Origin: Daphnia pulex
Lineage: Eukaryota; Arthropoda; Branchiopoda; Diplostraca; Daphniidae
Reading direction: 5' to 3'
Assembly: GCF_021134715.1 (NCBI RefSeq)
Contig: NC_060021.1
Coordinates: 62,001-126,000 of the forward strand
DNA: 64,000 nt
Below the pieces are notes generated by a model. It saw nothing but the letters and a program-made list of their open reading frames with translations. It did no database searches and had not been told where the DNA came from. Positions within the stretch are counted from its first letter, which is position 1. Each line of letters starts with the position of its first letter. Positions 31,113-42,467 of this stretch are shown piece by piece. The position numbers and the translations under genes were made by a program.

Positions 31113-31500
31113 TGGCTATATTTTACCTTCTTGATAATGAAGCAAAACGTCCCGTTCTCACCCAACCTCTACACCAATGCCTGACACCTTTTACGTAATG
31201 ATCTCCATGACCTTCGATTGAAATGCAAACTGGCCTTTCCTTCTGCAGGTGACTTTGCCGGGGATGGGTCTACAATAACCAATTTCAAAATGAATACCAA
31301 AAAGCTTACACTTACGGCTATTGTACCTTTTTGATAAGGAAGCAACACGTGTCATTCTCACCCAACCTCTACACCACTGCATGACACGTTTTACGTAATG
31401 ATCTCCGTGACCTTCAATCGTCATGGTCATAGAAACTGGCCTTTTTCTTTCTGCAGGTTGACGTTGCTGGGGATGGGTCAACAAAAACCAATATCAAAAT
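31113..31500. repeat. Tandem duplication, about 204-bp unit
   Basis: Unit 1 (31113-31316) and unit 2 (31317-about 31500) share GGCTAT..ACCTT, TTCTCACCCAACCTCTACAC, TTTTACGTAATGATCTCC, AACTGGCC and GGGGATGGGTC, with scattered substitutions. No coding function seen. Confidence 0.8.
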
Positions 31501-34500
31501 AAATATCAAATCATAAATGATAATGGCTTAAATTTTAGTCACTTTAAAAATACCACATTTGACTCGTTTCTTCGGTGTCAAATGAATAAATCTTCCATTT
31601 CGAACCGTTTGAAGGACAGTTGGCTTTTTTTAAAATATTCTACTGCAAACTTTTCTAAGTTTCAAACATATTCCTTGCACCTGCGGTCGGAGAAGAAAAT
31701 CTAAAAAAAGATAAAAAAAAAGGTAAATTATTAATATAAAAAAAATACAAATCAAAAATTCTCATAGATTGGTTGAATAAAATCAATAAAATAAGAAATT
31801 AGACGCAATTGCTAAAACTCGATAGACTGTCAGAGTTCGTCCGCTACGTTCACAACGAATAACTCAAAAATGAACTTAAATGATCCTAAGTAACCACCCA
31901 GGAGAAGCGGGGGGAATCGTATTTCCACGGCTGATTTAGGTGTATCTAAAACGCAAATCAAATGATTGATTGACAATACCTGAACTCTAGGGCTATGGAT
32001 TTTGTAACCGCAAATCAACAATGAGATCCTACTAGCAGCTATTTAACATAAATGAATAACATTTACAGGAGCTATCCTTACCCTGTCTTTTACATTGACA
32101 TGTCTACCATCTTGAATAGTTGATTACCGCCGGAACCTATCGCGTGTCGTTTGATGCTGCATGAACGAAAGGAAAAAAAATTCCACCCTATTACATGACC
32201 AACGCGTTTCTGCCCCAATAAAGTATGCGCAAGTAAAACAATGTTTAGACACTCGCTTTGTTTTCGTTGCTAAGCAGTAAAATGTGTTGAAATTTGGGTT
32301 TTTCTCTTCACACCGAATGTAGACGGAAAAGACTCGGCTCGGATATATAAAGGATCGTTGGCTGCAAACAAATTCACATTATTTTCTGCGAAAGCAAAAG
32401 CTTCATGTCATTACCTTTCTTATTTTTTTCATTTGGTTTAGCGTTTCGTTCAGTGACTCCTTGTCACAAAAACCCCTCAATGGGCAACACCTCCGCGTCA
32501 TCTGGGTAATACAAACAATTGAATTTGTAGCTTTAACAATTTGACTAACGTGTAATTACTTACCCTCGTTTAAGCGTCGATGGAATGGCTACCCTAAAGG
32601 ATTCAGGATTGTCCGGGCCGTCACTGTTGGACAACCATCAGGCAGCATGAACTATTTTAACCATCCGTTCAACACGGCATATACTGCATGAACACCAACA
32701 TAGGCAAATGCACATTTAAGTCGATTTAAGTGTGATGTTGACCTGCAAGTCTGCACCAAACTCCATTTCAGAGCATCTCTCAATTGGAAAGGGGCTGCAA
32801 AACCACTGAACACCAAACAGCAACACCATAAACAGCTCAAACATCCAATTAACTCCTACAAATCAAAAGAACATTTATAAACCAATAAGCAATAACATTT
32901 TGAAATGTGAAAAAGGGTACCAATAATAAAGTTTACTTAATTTAAAAATTAATATTTAATTCAAATTGAAAAAGAAACCAGGAAAGAATTCTGTACATCT
33001 ACTTCCAATATGTTAGAAAAACTTGGTAATACTGAACGGGAATTTGTGTTCTAGATTGATTGAAAGAAAATTGGGAAAAAAATCTCAGTGGAATCTGACC
33101 AACAAAAAGCGGGCCATGATGGGACTATCTTTGAATGGAAACAATTATTAGGAAGGAAGAATTATCACCCCTAGTTTTCTCAATTTTTATCTAATTTCAA
33201 ACTTGTCAATTGAATACAACATTTAATAAACAAACTAAAAAACAAGACTTTCCAAGTTACAACCAATAACATCAATCAAGTTACCGATTCAAGAAGTTTT
33301 CCTGCAGTGACACTTGGGATGACACCAGCTTTATAAACTTCATGCAGCAGCTGCAGCTCAACTTGGCTCGATCACATCTTTCACCAGCTGGCTGTAACAA
33401 ATCCATGTTGATGAAACAACTGCCTTGAAGCTCAGACTTTGCTGTGTTCTCAATTTCTACAACAGTAGAGCAAAGGGATCTCCATCTCTGACCTGAACAT
33501 CAACTAATGAAACAAATTACAATATCGCAGGGTAATTCATCAACAACATTACTTTATTAGACTGTCTGAAGTGTTTCTGCACGAGATGAGACGTACAGCC
33601 GTTTAGGTACAGCTAACAATGGCCGACATTGGACAGCAGTTTCGACCCAAGTCGTCACATTATTTGGCCAAGTGAAATAATATCCCAGATTGCCAGTAAA
33701 TTCAGACAAAAACGTCTAAGATAAATTAAATTTAAGAAATCCAAACTATAGCATTACCATTTCATGGCTGAAAATGTAGATCGACACCGCAATTCCGTAA
33801 TGAATTTGGAAAACACTTTCTGTCAGCGTCTCGGAACAAATGGCGAAAAGCTTCTGACAATGATGAAAGGCCATAGCCATCTAGCGTTAGAAAAAAAAGG
33901 TTTTAACCAAAAACCAATGAAATAATCCCTGCGTGAAATAAGCATCTCACAACAATAAAAAGGCTTTACAAAAATCTTTCTCACATTATTTTCTCCTCAC
34001 AAAATCATTGCTATCTCAACGTCAATGGCACCAAGAACTGCTACAAATATGTACTATTTTTGCACCCCACTAATGGCCACAACTAACGAATACACAAAAT
34101 GTGTTTTGGTAATCCGCTTTTTTTTTTTACCGAATATTGAATATTGATAACTTACGACATTGCAATCGAAATAGATCGCCATCAAATGCAATAAATAAAA
34201 TCAATAAATCGACAGATAAAAAAAAAATTAGAAACATGTGTACATAGTGTCAACGAGACTTCATAACCGTCAAGATATACTCATCTACACGCCATTGATA
34301 ACCAAAGTCCTGATTGCCTCATCCTTTCGGAACTTGTTTACAATGAGCCTGAAATGCGTTTGCAATGACCTCGTTAAATTCACGTCATCGGCGTGACGGC
34401 CGCTTTCGGTTCTAGTCTAACTGCAAACAAAACACACGCATCCACCTGATGATTGTGAATATGCAAAGGCCGTGGTTTGAAATTGTTTGTTTCAGCTGGG

Positions 34501-34545
34501 TTTATTGCTCTCCTATCAAACGGCTCACAATCACGCAGCTAAAGG
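31501..34545. other. 3 kb AT-rich region with one possible small gene start
   Basis: At 32344-32351 TATATAAA precedes ATG at 32405. A short reading frame of 34 codons (MSLPFLFFSFGLAFRSVTPC and following) looks like a signal-peptide exon and ends at a GGTAAT donor-like site, but no second exon was identified. On minus, 33560-33720 reads YYFTWPNNVTTWVETAVQC and following, which looks coding-like; no family recognised. Elsewhere nothing was supported. Confidence 0.3.
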
Positions 34546-34707
34546 ATGTCAAAGGAGGAGGAAGAGGAGAAAAGAAGGGAGAAAAACAATTGGATTAAGT
34601 TGTTTGGCAATCGAACGATGAGAAGCTTTTACAATCTATTGGTAGTTATTGGAGCGTCAGTTAGTCACGCCCTCAACCCACCACCACCACAAAAGGTCCG
34701 CTGTACC

Positions 34708-34714
34708 TATAAAA
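34708..34714 (+). promoter_or_regulatory. TATA box of the EndoU gene
   Basis: TATAAAA lies about 165 bp upstream of the coding start. A non-coding first exon ending near 34759 (CAACTTCAA before GTAACC) would be spliced to the exon starting near 34860 (TTTGACAG acceptor). Confidence 0.5.
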
Positions 34715-34873
34715 CCGTGTCAGGGGCGATGGACCGAACCAGGAGACTTGTCAACTTCAAGTAACCTGGATCACTTGATGTAACCAAACAATTTGTTTTT
34801 TCTTAAATTATTGAAATAACTGTTAACAATAATTGTTACCTTATAATTTCTTTGACAGAAGAATAGCATCACA

Positions 34874-36365
34874 ATGATGAAGTTGTTGGCATTGACCATC
34901 TTGGTGGTGACGATCGGATCTCTTGTTGAGGCTAAGCCCAGCTTCCGCCAACGTAAGTCAAAATCAATGAATAGTTGAAACTAATATTCGTCTTAAGAAT
35001 AAGAATTACTTGGAATTTGGAAATGTTGCAGTTGTTTTGGGTGGTGGCAAAGCTGACGATTCCTGCGTCGGTCGGTGCGGAATTGCCGGAACCGATTTGA
35101 CCAAGCCCTGCCAGTGCAATCCATCCTGCCAGACGTACAACGACTGCTGCGCCGATTTTATTGCCGTTTGCAACACTTGCGACGGACGATGCACAGCCGG
35201 ATACGACAACAAATGGCCGTGCCAGTGCAATGCTGACTGCTCCAACTTCAACAATTGCTGCCCGGACAAGCCTGATCTCTGCGGAGGCACTGGTAAAAAA
35301 AATTTCAATTAACTTGGTAATGAATCAAAATTAACATTGTTTGAAATTTGACAGGTGGCGGAGCCGTTACTGATGCCGAGCTTAAGGCTCTTTCCCAACA
35401 GCTCCACATTGATGACGTCAACGCTGTCCAGGGGATCGTTTTGAACATGCAATCCACCACGACATCTGGAAGCACAACCGACAAAGCTCCATTGCCGTTA
35501 GTCGATCCTATTAAATTTCTGATAATGTCAATTTTATTAAATTATTTACGATTAATGTAGGTTGTTTTCGAGTGTTCCGGCTGATGCTTTCTCCGGCCCG
35601 ACCATCAGTGCCCTTTTGGCACTTTTCGACAACTACGATGAGAACTGCAAAGTAACTGAGGACATCACAGCTGAGGAACAGATTGAAAATGACGCCTTCC
35701 TCGATGCCATTCTGGCCACCAGCGTCTTCCAACAGGCCCACCAGTTCCTCGTCTCTAAAGGTGAGTCCGTCAAATAGAATCTGAAATGTTGAATTGAATG
35801 AATAATTATTAACTGTTTCCATGTAGGTTTGGCCGATGCGGATATTGCCGTCTTCAAGGAGTACCTGCGTCTTATCTGGTTGGGCCAGTACAACCGAGGA
35901 GGCGGAATCGAAGGCTCTTCCGGCCTGGAACACGTTTTCCTGGGCGAGAAGAACGGCAACAGCATTTCCGGCTACCACGGCTGGATCAAGTATTACCAGG
36001 ATGAGTTGGCCGGAAAGATGAACTACCTGGGCTACATGGTCAAACTCGATCTCGGAGTGGTCAGTCTCAGTTTTCCAACTCAATTTTCTCGAATTCAAAA
36101 TTCATTTCACTGATTTGTTTGAAATTTGTAGAGCTCCGTCATTGAAATGCCAATGAGCTGGGACGGTATTTACAAGTCCATCAGCTCCATCTCCGTGTCC
36201 GGCAGCCCCGAAATCGAATTGGCATTGGCCACCGTCTGTTTCCTGGCCAGGCCCAACGCCAAGTGTCCACTTTCTGGCGCCGATGGAACTGCTTACGCCT
36301 ACCAGACTTACACTTTGGCGTACAATGGCAACACCTACGTCGGTAGCGCTTACCCCACCTATTAA
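34874..36365 (+). CDS. Secreted poly(U)-specific endoribonuclease (EndoU) with two somatomedin-B domains
   Basis: Exons: 34874-34952, 35032-35292, 35355-35496, 35561-35760, 35827-36059 and 36132-36365, giving 382 aa in frame. Residues 1-20 are a signal peptide (MMKLLALTILVVTIGSLVEA). Two Cys-rich somatomedin-B-like domains follow (SCVGRCGIAGTDLTKPCQC and CDGRCTAGYDNKWPCQC, each ending in a DCC or NCC step). The EndoU domain follows. Catalytic candidates are His in SSGLEHVFLGE, His in SGYHGWIKYY and Lys in YKSISSISVSGSPEIE, matching the XendoU His-His-Lys triad by context. EndoU enzymes cleave single-stranded RNA at uridines; this layout matches vertebrate ENDOU (placental protein 11). Secretion implies extracellular or gut action (inference). 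AATAAA follows at about 36399. The donor at 36059 could be 3 bp earlier. Confidence 0.92.
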
Positions 36366-36404
36366 ATAGAAAAAAGCCAAACATAATCAAACGATGTGAA
36401 TAAA

Positions 36405-37364
36405 TAAGAAAAAATACGCATTACCCAATGAACCTGCCGATATTGAAAATTATAAGCTGCCGTTATTGTGTGACAATTGAATAGCAGACGAGTCGCTGGT
36501 TAATCATTTTCAATATACTGTTTTTGTGTGCCATTGAACAACGAAGGAATTTAATTAAACTACATTTCATTTTGGGTCGTCATCAACGGCATCTGTGGGT
36601 AAGAATTTGAGCTCAAATTTGTTACTAAAAAAAGTTAATTGAAATGTCGTGTTATTCGTTTCGACTAATTCAGGTTATAGACTTTGAATGTTTTTAATAT
36701 AATAAAAAGTCCATTTCTTTAGCGGGCGGTGTGTGTGTGTTGTGTTGTTTTTTCGTATCGAGTTACCATCACGAGCAAAGTGCGTGCGGACGTGCAGCAG
36801 ACGGGCGAGTGGTACCACCGTAGAGAGAGGCTATCGAGACTTAGGACTTTGGAACTTTTATCGAGTTGGGGATATTTTTGAGGACAGTGGGAGAAACGAC
36901 CCACACACATCTCCGCCCGGCTATTTTTTCCCTGGGCCCATTGGGTGTTGTAATTTAGACTCTCGTACTACACTCACATCGAAAAAACCCAACCCCTGTA
37001 CTGCTGCTGCCCTATAGCACCGCCACATTTCACTGATAAAATGGAATCCAACGTGACACAAGGCACAAGGGCAAGTTGCACACAAAAAAATTGGACCACA
37101 ACTATAGATATCAATCAGACTATTACTTATTTTTTTACTTTATCGTAAAAAAGCTAGGAAGCGCTAGGAAGGATGTATGGTTGAGTAGTTTCCATCTATT
37201 ACACAGTCTCAGATCTTTAGTTCTGACTTCCACATTTCCACACATGAAATCACATCAATTTCTACTCAAATTTAAAGAATTGAATTTTATCGCCTGACCT
37301 AACCTAACCCACAGCCCACACTATTTCGCACCTTTGATTTCGCAACGTCTACAATCTAACCCGA
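36405..37364. other. Intergenic, GT-microsatellite and possible first exon
   Basis: A short (GT)n tract starts near 36728. The GC-richer stretch 36745-37020 resembles a 5' UTR or first exon in composition, but no protein family or splice partner was recognised. Confidence 0.3.
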
Positions 37365-37574
37365 GTCTTGGCCCATCATCTACATCCAAAACGACGAAAC
37401 AAAAATAAGATAATCGAATTCAACAAAATTTCTTTTTGAACATTTTTCGAAAAATACAAAAAAGTTGAAATTCAATAAAGATAACCACATTGGGCTTTTA
37501 TAAATGACGAAATGCCTAACAAAAAGTGACTTTCCAATAGCTGCCGCGTCACTTATTCGTTCCGAAGGTATAAA
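37365..37574 (+). promoter_or_regulatory. Shared upstream promoter region with TATA box (37569-37574)
   Basis: Contains TTGGCCCATCATCTACAT (37368), AAGATAATCGAATTC, TTTCTTTTTGAACATTTTTC, then AATGCCTAACAAAAAGTGAC, CCAATAGCTGCCGCGTCAC and GGTATAAAG. All occur in the same order upstream of the minus-strand gene ending at 14029. The TATA start is 57 bp before the ATG. Confidence 0.7.
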
Positions 37575-37625
37575 GAGGGAAGACTATCTGTTCGATATTA
37601 TTCTCTGATTCTTCAAGCCTAGCAA

Positions 37626-39332
37626 ATGATTACCCAAATGTTTTACATTGTTCTCGCGCTGCTCTTTGCGATTCATCATCTTGGCCTCCCAAAAATATTT
37701 GTTGTTATTGGCTGCCTGGGCTGGGGAGCATTTTTGATCGAGATGATGGCCAGTCATTTTCCCAAACGCCAACTGAAACCCGAATCGGAGTCTAAATCGT
37801 TTGATGGCGAGGAAGTCGGCATTAAAGTCAATAAACCCAATGAGATCCCGGCAGCGACAGAACAAGTTGAAACGATCCAAAATAACCCGGAGAGTCTCAA
37901 CTTTCAAACGGGGGAAGCTATTCTCGCCACCGAGAATTTTTCCGACGAAATTCCGGCCGACAATCAGGAACTGGATGAAACACCAGAAGAGCCAGTTTCT
38001 GAACCCAAATACATTCCGGTTGAAGTACGTCCATCCAACCAACAACTTGAAACGGACGAGAAAAAGCCGGAACTGGTGAGTTTGGCCGAAACCATTGTCG
38101 ACACCGAAAATGTGACTGTGACTAACAAAGATCAGCAGGTGCTGGGTGAAACTGAACTAACTGAAATCACCGAAGAGACGATTATACCTGAGGAAAAAAG
38201 TGAACAAGTTGAGGAACAGCCATCAAAGGATCAATCCAATAAGAGCACTGATAATCAATTACGTCATCAGCCTGACGATCCACAGGTACAGCCCCTTATT
38301 CCCGAAAAACCTGAACTTATAAATGATCAGACAATGGATCAGAAACCGGAAGAACCCAGCCCAGAGATCGTTTCTAAACCAAAGGACACGCCTGAAGCTG
38401 TAGAACCTGCGTCTAACGAACAATTCGAAACGGACGAGAAAAGACCGGAACCGAAGAGTCTGCCCAATAATTTGCAGAAGACGATTGACGACACCGGAAA
38501 TGTGAGTAACGAAGATCCGTTGGGTGAAACTGAACTACTTGAAATCGCCAAAGAAACAATTATACCTGAGGAAAGTGAGCAAGTTGAGGAACAGACATCG
38601 AAGGCTCAATCCAATAGGAGCACTGATAATCAATTCCGTCTTAAGCCTGAAGATCAACACGCATTGCCCCCAAAACCCCAAAAATCTCAACTTCAACAAA
38701 ATCGGGCAATGGATGAGAAACCGGAAGCAACAGAGCCGCTACCTGACTGCAAGGAAGAAAACCAGACGGCTCTAGAATCCAAAGAAACAGAACCAGCCGG
38801 GTCGAATAAAGAATATCCACCACCTGAAGCTGAGGAAGTCGACAAGGCCCCCCGACATGTCGAAATCATTTTTCGGAGACCAGTCAATTTTCCGGAAGCC
38901 GACAAGTTTTACATTTCTATGCGGGTCGAGGAATGGCGCAACGAAATCTGCAACAAGGTCAAGAAAGTCAAATCCAAAAAGTTCCTCGGCAGCGCTTTGG
39001 AAGTGAATCAAAACTTCATCATCGACACTCGTAATCCGGAAAAGTGTTTCCTGACCCTCAAAGTAAAAAAGACGTCGAAATTGGGTTTGGAAACGTCCAC
39101 GGTCGGCCAAATTAAAATGACCGTGTCTGATTTGATGGATATCATCAGTCGGAAGCACTCGCACCTCATTTGGTTGCCAGTGAACGACGAGTCTGGCAAT
39201 CCAGTGGGAGAAGCTTTGCTTGAAATGGACATCAAGATCGACGGTCTGCCGGACGACACTCCCAATCCGGCCGAGGTCAAAAGACAACGGAACATAAAGA
39301 AGGCGAAAAAAATCAATAGACGGAGAATCTGA
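37626..39332 (+). CDS. Membrane-anchored acidic-linker protein with one C2-like domain (568 aa)
   Basis: Single-exon frame. Residues 1-43 form one or two hydrophobic segments (MITQMFYIVLALLFAIHHLG, then IFVVIGCLGWGAFLIEMM). There is no long coiled coil. The linker (about 50-400) has the repeated acidic units seen in the giant gene: NKPNEIPAATEQVET, GETELTEITEETIIPEE, EQVEEQPSKDQSNKSTDNQ. A C2-like domain spans about 411-540 (FRRPVNFPEADKFYISMRVE, LKVKKTSKLGLETSTVG). The tail is strongly basic (KRQRNIKKAKKINRRRI). It seems to be the giant gene with the coiled coil removed and a different anchor. The basic tail could bind acidic membrane lipid or RNA (inference). The start is supported by the TATA box 57 bp upstream. 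Confidence 0.8.
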   Translation: MITQMFYIVLALLFAIHHLGLPKIFVVIGCLGWGAFLIEMMASHFPKRQLKPESESKSFDGEEVGIKVNKPNEIPAATEQVETIQNNPESLNFQTGEAILATENFSDEIPADNQELDETPEEPVSEPKYIPVEVRPSNQQLETDEKKPELVSLAETIVDTENVTVTNKDQQVLGETELTEITEETIIPEEKSEQVEEQPSKDQSNKSTDNQLRHQPDDPQVQPLIPEKPELINDQTMDQKPEEPSPEIVSKPKDTPEAVEPASNEQFETDEKRPEPKSLPNNLQKTIDDTGNVSNEDPLGETELLEIAKETIIPEESEQVEEQTSKAQSNRSTDNQFRLKPEDQHALPPKPQKSQLQQNRAMDEKPEATEPLPDCKEENQTALESKETEPAGSNKEYPPPEAEEVDKAPRHVEIIFRRPVNFPEADKFYISMRVEEWRNEICNKVKKVKSKKFLGSALEVNQNFIIDTRNPEKCFLTLKVKKTSKLGLETSTVGQIKMTVSDLMDIISRKHSHLIWLPVNDESGNPVGEALLEMDIKIDGLPDDTPNPAEVKRQRNIKKAKKINRRRI

Positions 39333-39737
39333 TATACCGAATGTACCAAAAAGTATTAGCCTGACGCGGAAGTTGGATGAGTGTCTTGACGAATGAATAT
39401 CCACCCGAAGAATCGTTAAACGCGTTGGCATTTAAAGTCTTTTGAGCGATTGTTCGATACACACTCTATACACTAATCGGTAGATTCAAATCGACAAGAA
39501 ACAATTACACTAAAAACAAACACCACTTGACCATTGGACTGGCCCCGAAATCCGGGGTCCAATACATTTTTCCAAACAGTTATGATTAAGATGCTTACTT
39601 ATTGTTACTTTTCTGCGAGTCACGATTTTCCAATAATTTTCAAACTGACTTTTAATAATTTTTTTTATCGAACCATCTATGAACCATTTTTTTAAATAAT
39701 GTTTGGCAACTGTTCAGAATTTGTCTCGTAATCTCGA

Positions 39738-40066
39738 ATCTTGGCCCATCATCTACATTCAAATCGAATTAATAAAAATAAGATAATCGAATTCAATGAC
39801 ATTTCTTTTTGAACATTTTTCGATATATTCTTCAACCCTAGCAAATGATTACGCAAATGTTTTACATTGTTCTCGCGCTGCTCTTTGAGATTCATCACCT
39901 TGGCCTCCCAAAGATATTTGTTGTTATTGGCTGTCTGGGCTGGGGAGATGGATTCGAGAGGGATTGGGATTTTTGATCGAGATGATGGCCAGTCATTTTC
40001 CCAAACGCCAACTGAAACCCGAATCGGAGTCTAAATCGGTTGATGGCGAGGAAGTCGGCATTAAAG
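39738..40066 (+). pseudogene. Truncated, promoter-less duplicate of the 5' end of the 568-aa gene
   Basis: Repeats TTGGCCCATCATCTACAT, the distal upstream DNA and then the first about 65 codons, up to GAGGAAGTCGGCATTAAAGT, where similarity ends. Relative to the parent, about 165 bp including the TATA box and proximal module are deleted (junction near 39823). About 20 bp are inserted within the second hydrophobic segment, which breaks the frame. Confidence 0.85.
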
Positions 40067-40369
40067 TAGGATAGGAAATAGCTCCGTCAGCGGCATCGAC
40101 TCGAGCTAAAAGGACCAAGGAGACAGCCAACCCCATGAAGCAAACACATGGAGAGATTTGACTAGCGAATTCTTACTTCGTTGTTCTCTTAATTGTCAAA
40201 AGTGGAGCATCTTCCTAACTGAAGTCCACTATTTCTCTCTTAAATCTAACGAATTAAATCATCTAGTCTTGATGCTCTCGAAAGAATTAGACGCTCGTAA
40301 ATTCATCTCGACATGGTACAGCTCGTGGTGCGCAATACTAAATGTCTTTTGATTTGTGGTTTCTTACCT

Positions 40370-40483
40370 TGTGCATCTCGTGCCATTCTATCCACTCATC
40401 AGCAAAGGGTTGCGTGAATTGGTCAAACATTTTCGTTAAATGCAGGTCCCAGCAAGACGTCGAATCATCGATGGAGCTAGTTG
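40370..40483 (-). other. Isolated exon-like segment
   Basis: On minus, a frame between an AG acceptor (AACTAG before CTCCATCG) and a GTAAGA donor reads SIDDSTSCWDLHLTKMFDQF then TQPFADEWIEWHEMHK. Composition and borders look like a real exon. I do not recognise the family and found no partner exons nearby, so it may be a relic. Confidence 0.35.
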
Positions 40484-41077
40484 AGGAACGAAATAAGAAA
40501 GAACTCGTTACATAATTATTGACTATAACTTAAGATTAGTCAGGTTATCATTACACTGTAAAAGATTCCAATTACAAATAACGACTGAGAATAAGTTGAC
40601 CTGTTCCTTGCGTTATGATGCACAACAAAATTTAAACGGGCCAAAATTAAATGAATGAAGCGTTAAGAGTCGTATCTAGAATAACTCAAACTATCAAGAG
40701 TATACCTTATTTAAAAGGCTGGGCAGTTCCGATTAAATGCGACACTCCAACCGATACCCTTTCTATTCCCCTGTGCCTGTACGAAAAGGCTGCCCGGCTG
40801 GAGCATCTCTCCGACAATGAAATGACCTCGTCTCAGACCTTCCCGAAAGTTAGATTGAGCACCAATGTACCGCGTGAGTGACCCCCCGGTGCGGGATTGC
40901 CGAAAACCAAGACAGAAACATCCCAAATCAATTGTTAGTAATGAGAAATGGCCTCTACTAAGATCACACACAACTTACACAATGTTGAGGTGAAAAAACC
41001 AGCAGTAACCGACAGATGTACATACGTTGCAGCAATGACGGGCTCCAACACTACAATTATCTGTGACAAACAATAAA
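40484..41077. other. Intergenic, no gene supported
   Basis: An open frame at 40651-40881 on plus, with its antisense partner, has no recognisable family. The GC-richer stretch 40720-40880 may be a gene or repeat fragment. Confidence 0.3.
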
Positions 41078-41300
41078 AACACGTTAATGTTAGATGAACA
41101 AATACATACTATAGGAAGAATACAATTTTAGATGATTGCGATAGAATGAAGTATCCTCAAAATCATCCATCAAGGTATGTTGTAATAATCATACATGAAA
41201 GTTATACCACAGAATAAGAATCAAACTTACATCTGATTATGTTGGCAATGAACTGGAGAGAAACAAGATGTGAACAGCTGATATGGAAACGTCAATCAGT
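41078..41300 (+). repeat. Direct repeat, copy 1 (about 223 bp)
   Basis: Copy 1 of a pair with 41685-41911. Shared anchors include ACACGTTAATGTTAGA, AAGTATCCTCAAAATCAT, ATCAAGGTATGTTGTAA and ATGTTGGCAATGAACT. The copies lie about 607 bp apart, start to start. Confidence 0.8.
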
Positions 41301-41684
41301 TTAACTACCTGTGAGAGAGTAAATTTAGCACAACCACAAATTAAACCTCACATTTTGTCGATAATACAATACTTAAGTAGAGGCCTTGATTGATTACCTA
41401 AACTGTTGACAGCAGATGTTGCAATTGAAACTCATCCATACAGAACGACTGGCAATCAAACACTAGTTGCAGAGCACTAGTGCAGAGCACGGATAAGGAA
41501 CTTGTCAATATATCTTGAATATATGTGTCACATGCTTTACCTTTGCAAATAGTGAAATGGATCGACCACCATGGGAATACATTCTGTGACAGGAAGTAGA
41601 GACTGCAATATAATTCACCGCTCATCATTCAAAACACAAAGAAAATGGTTAAACAGGTGAAGCAGTCAAAATTGCAGCCAAAAC

Positions 41685-41911
41685 AACACGTTAATGTTAG
41701 ACGGAAGAATGCATATCCTATATAAAGAATACAATTTTAGAAGTTTGCGATAGAATCAAGTATCCTCAAAATCATCAATCAAGGTATGTTGTAACTATCA
41801 TATATGAAAGAAATACCACAGAATGAGAATCAAACTTACATCTCATTATGTTGGCAATGAACTTGAGAGAAATAAGATGTGAACAGCTGATACGGATATG
41901 TCAATCAGTTT
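41685..41911 (+). repeat. Direct repeat, copy 2
   Basis: Partner of 41078-41300, similar throughout with point changes and small indels. It ends in CAATCAGTTT like copy 1. Confidence 0.8.
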
Positions 41912-41978
41912 GATTGAGGCCTCGGCTTTCAGGCCCACTTTTTACGTGGGCCTGAACGTCCAGCTGTTAGGCCTGAAC

Positions 41979-42433
41979 CATAGACAAAGACCACTGGTTG
42001 AAGCTCTTCATAAGAAAATTAACATGGCCAACTGTCGCCAGAATTCTTGCTACCCTTCCTCCGATTTCTCCAACCCCGTATTACTTGTCCTGCCCTCTAG
42101 TGTACGTTTTCATCTCTACACTCTGCTTACTTCTATTCAATTGCAATGATTCAATTGATTTCTCTGCTTTTGTAATTAGCTAATGTCAAAATTTAATACA
42201 ATTTGACTTCTTAATAAAAATTTTTAAGGCAAAATTACCTAAAACTATTAAACGCCAGCAAAGAATTTTACCAAGACAGAAGGAAAACAATCTTCGTCTG
42301 CAAAACCCTTCGTAGCCGCGGCGCAGTACAGTACTTTGTCCGCTAGAGGCACTACAATCGATACGGGAGCTCGGGGTCAGTAGGGATAGGGCTAAAAGGA
42401 TAGCACAGCATCAACCAGTGGTCTTTGTCTATG
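41979..42433. mobile_element. hAT-like MITE with 23-bp inverted ends
   Basis: The left end CATAGACAAAGACCACTGGT and following (41979-42001) is the reverse complement of the right end at 42411-42433. Flanks repeat GCCTGAAC: 41971-41978 on the left, 42433-42440 on the right (one base can be given to either element or duplication). That suggests an 8-bp target duplication, as made by hAT transposases. The 455-bp interior shows no coding capacity, so a non-autonomous element. It lies about 210 bp upstream of the TATA box of the gene at 42743. Confidence 0.8.
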
Positions 42434-42467
42434 CCTGAACGTCCAAAATTTTAATTTCAGCAGGACA

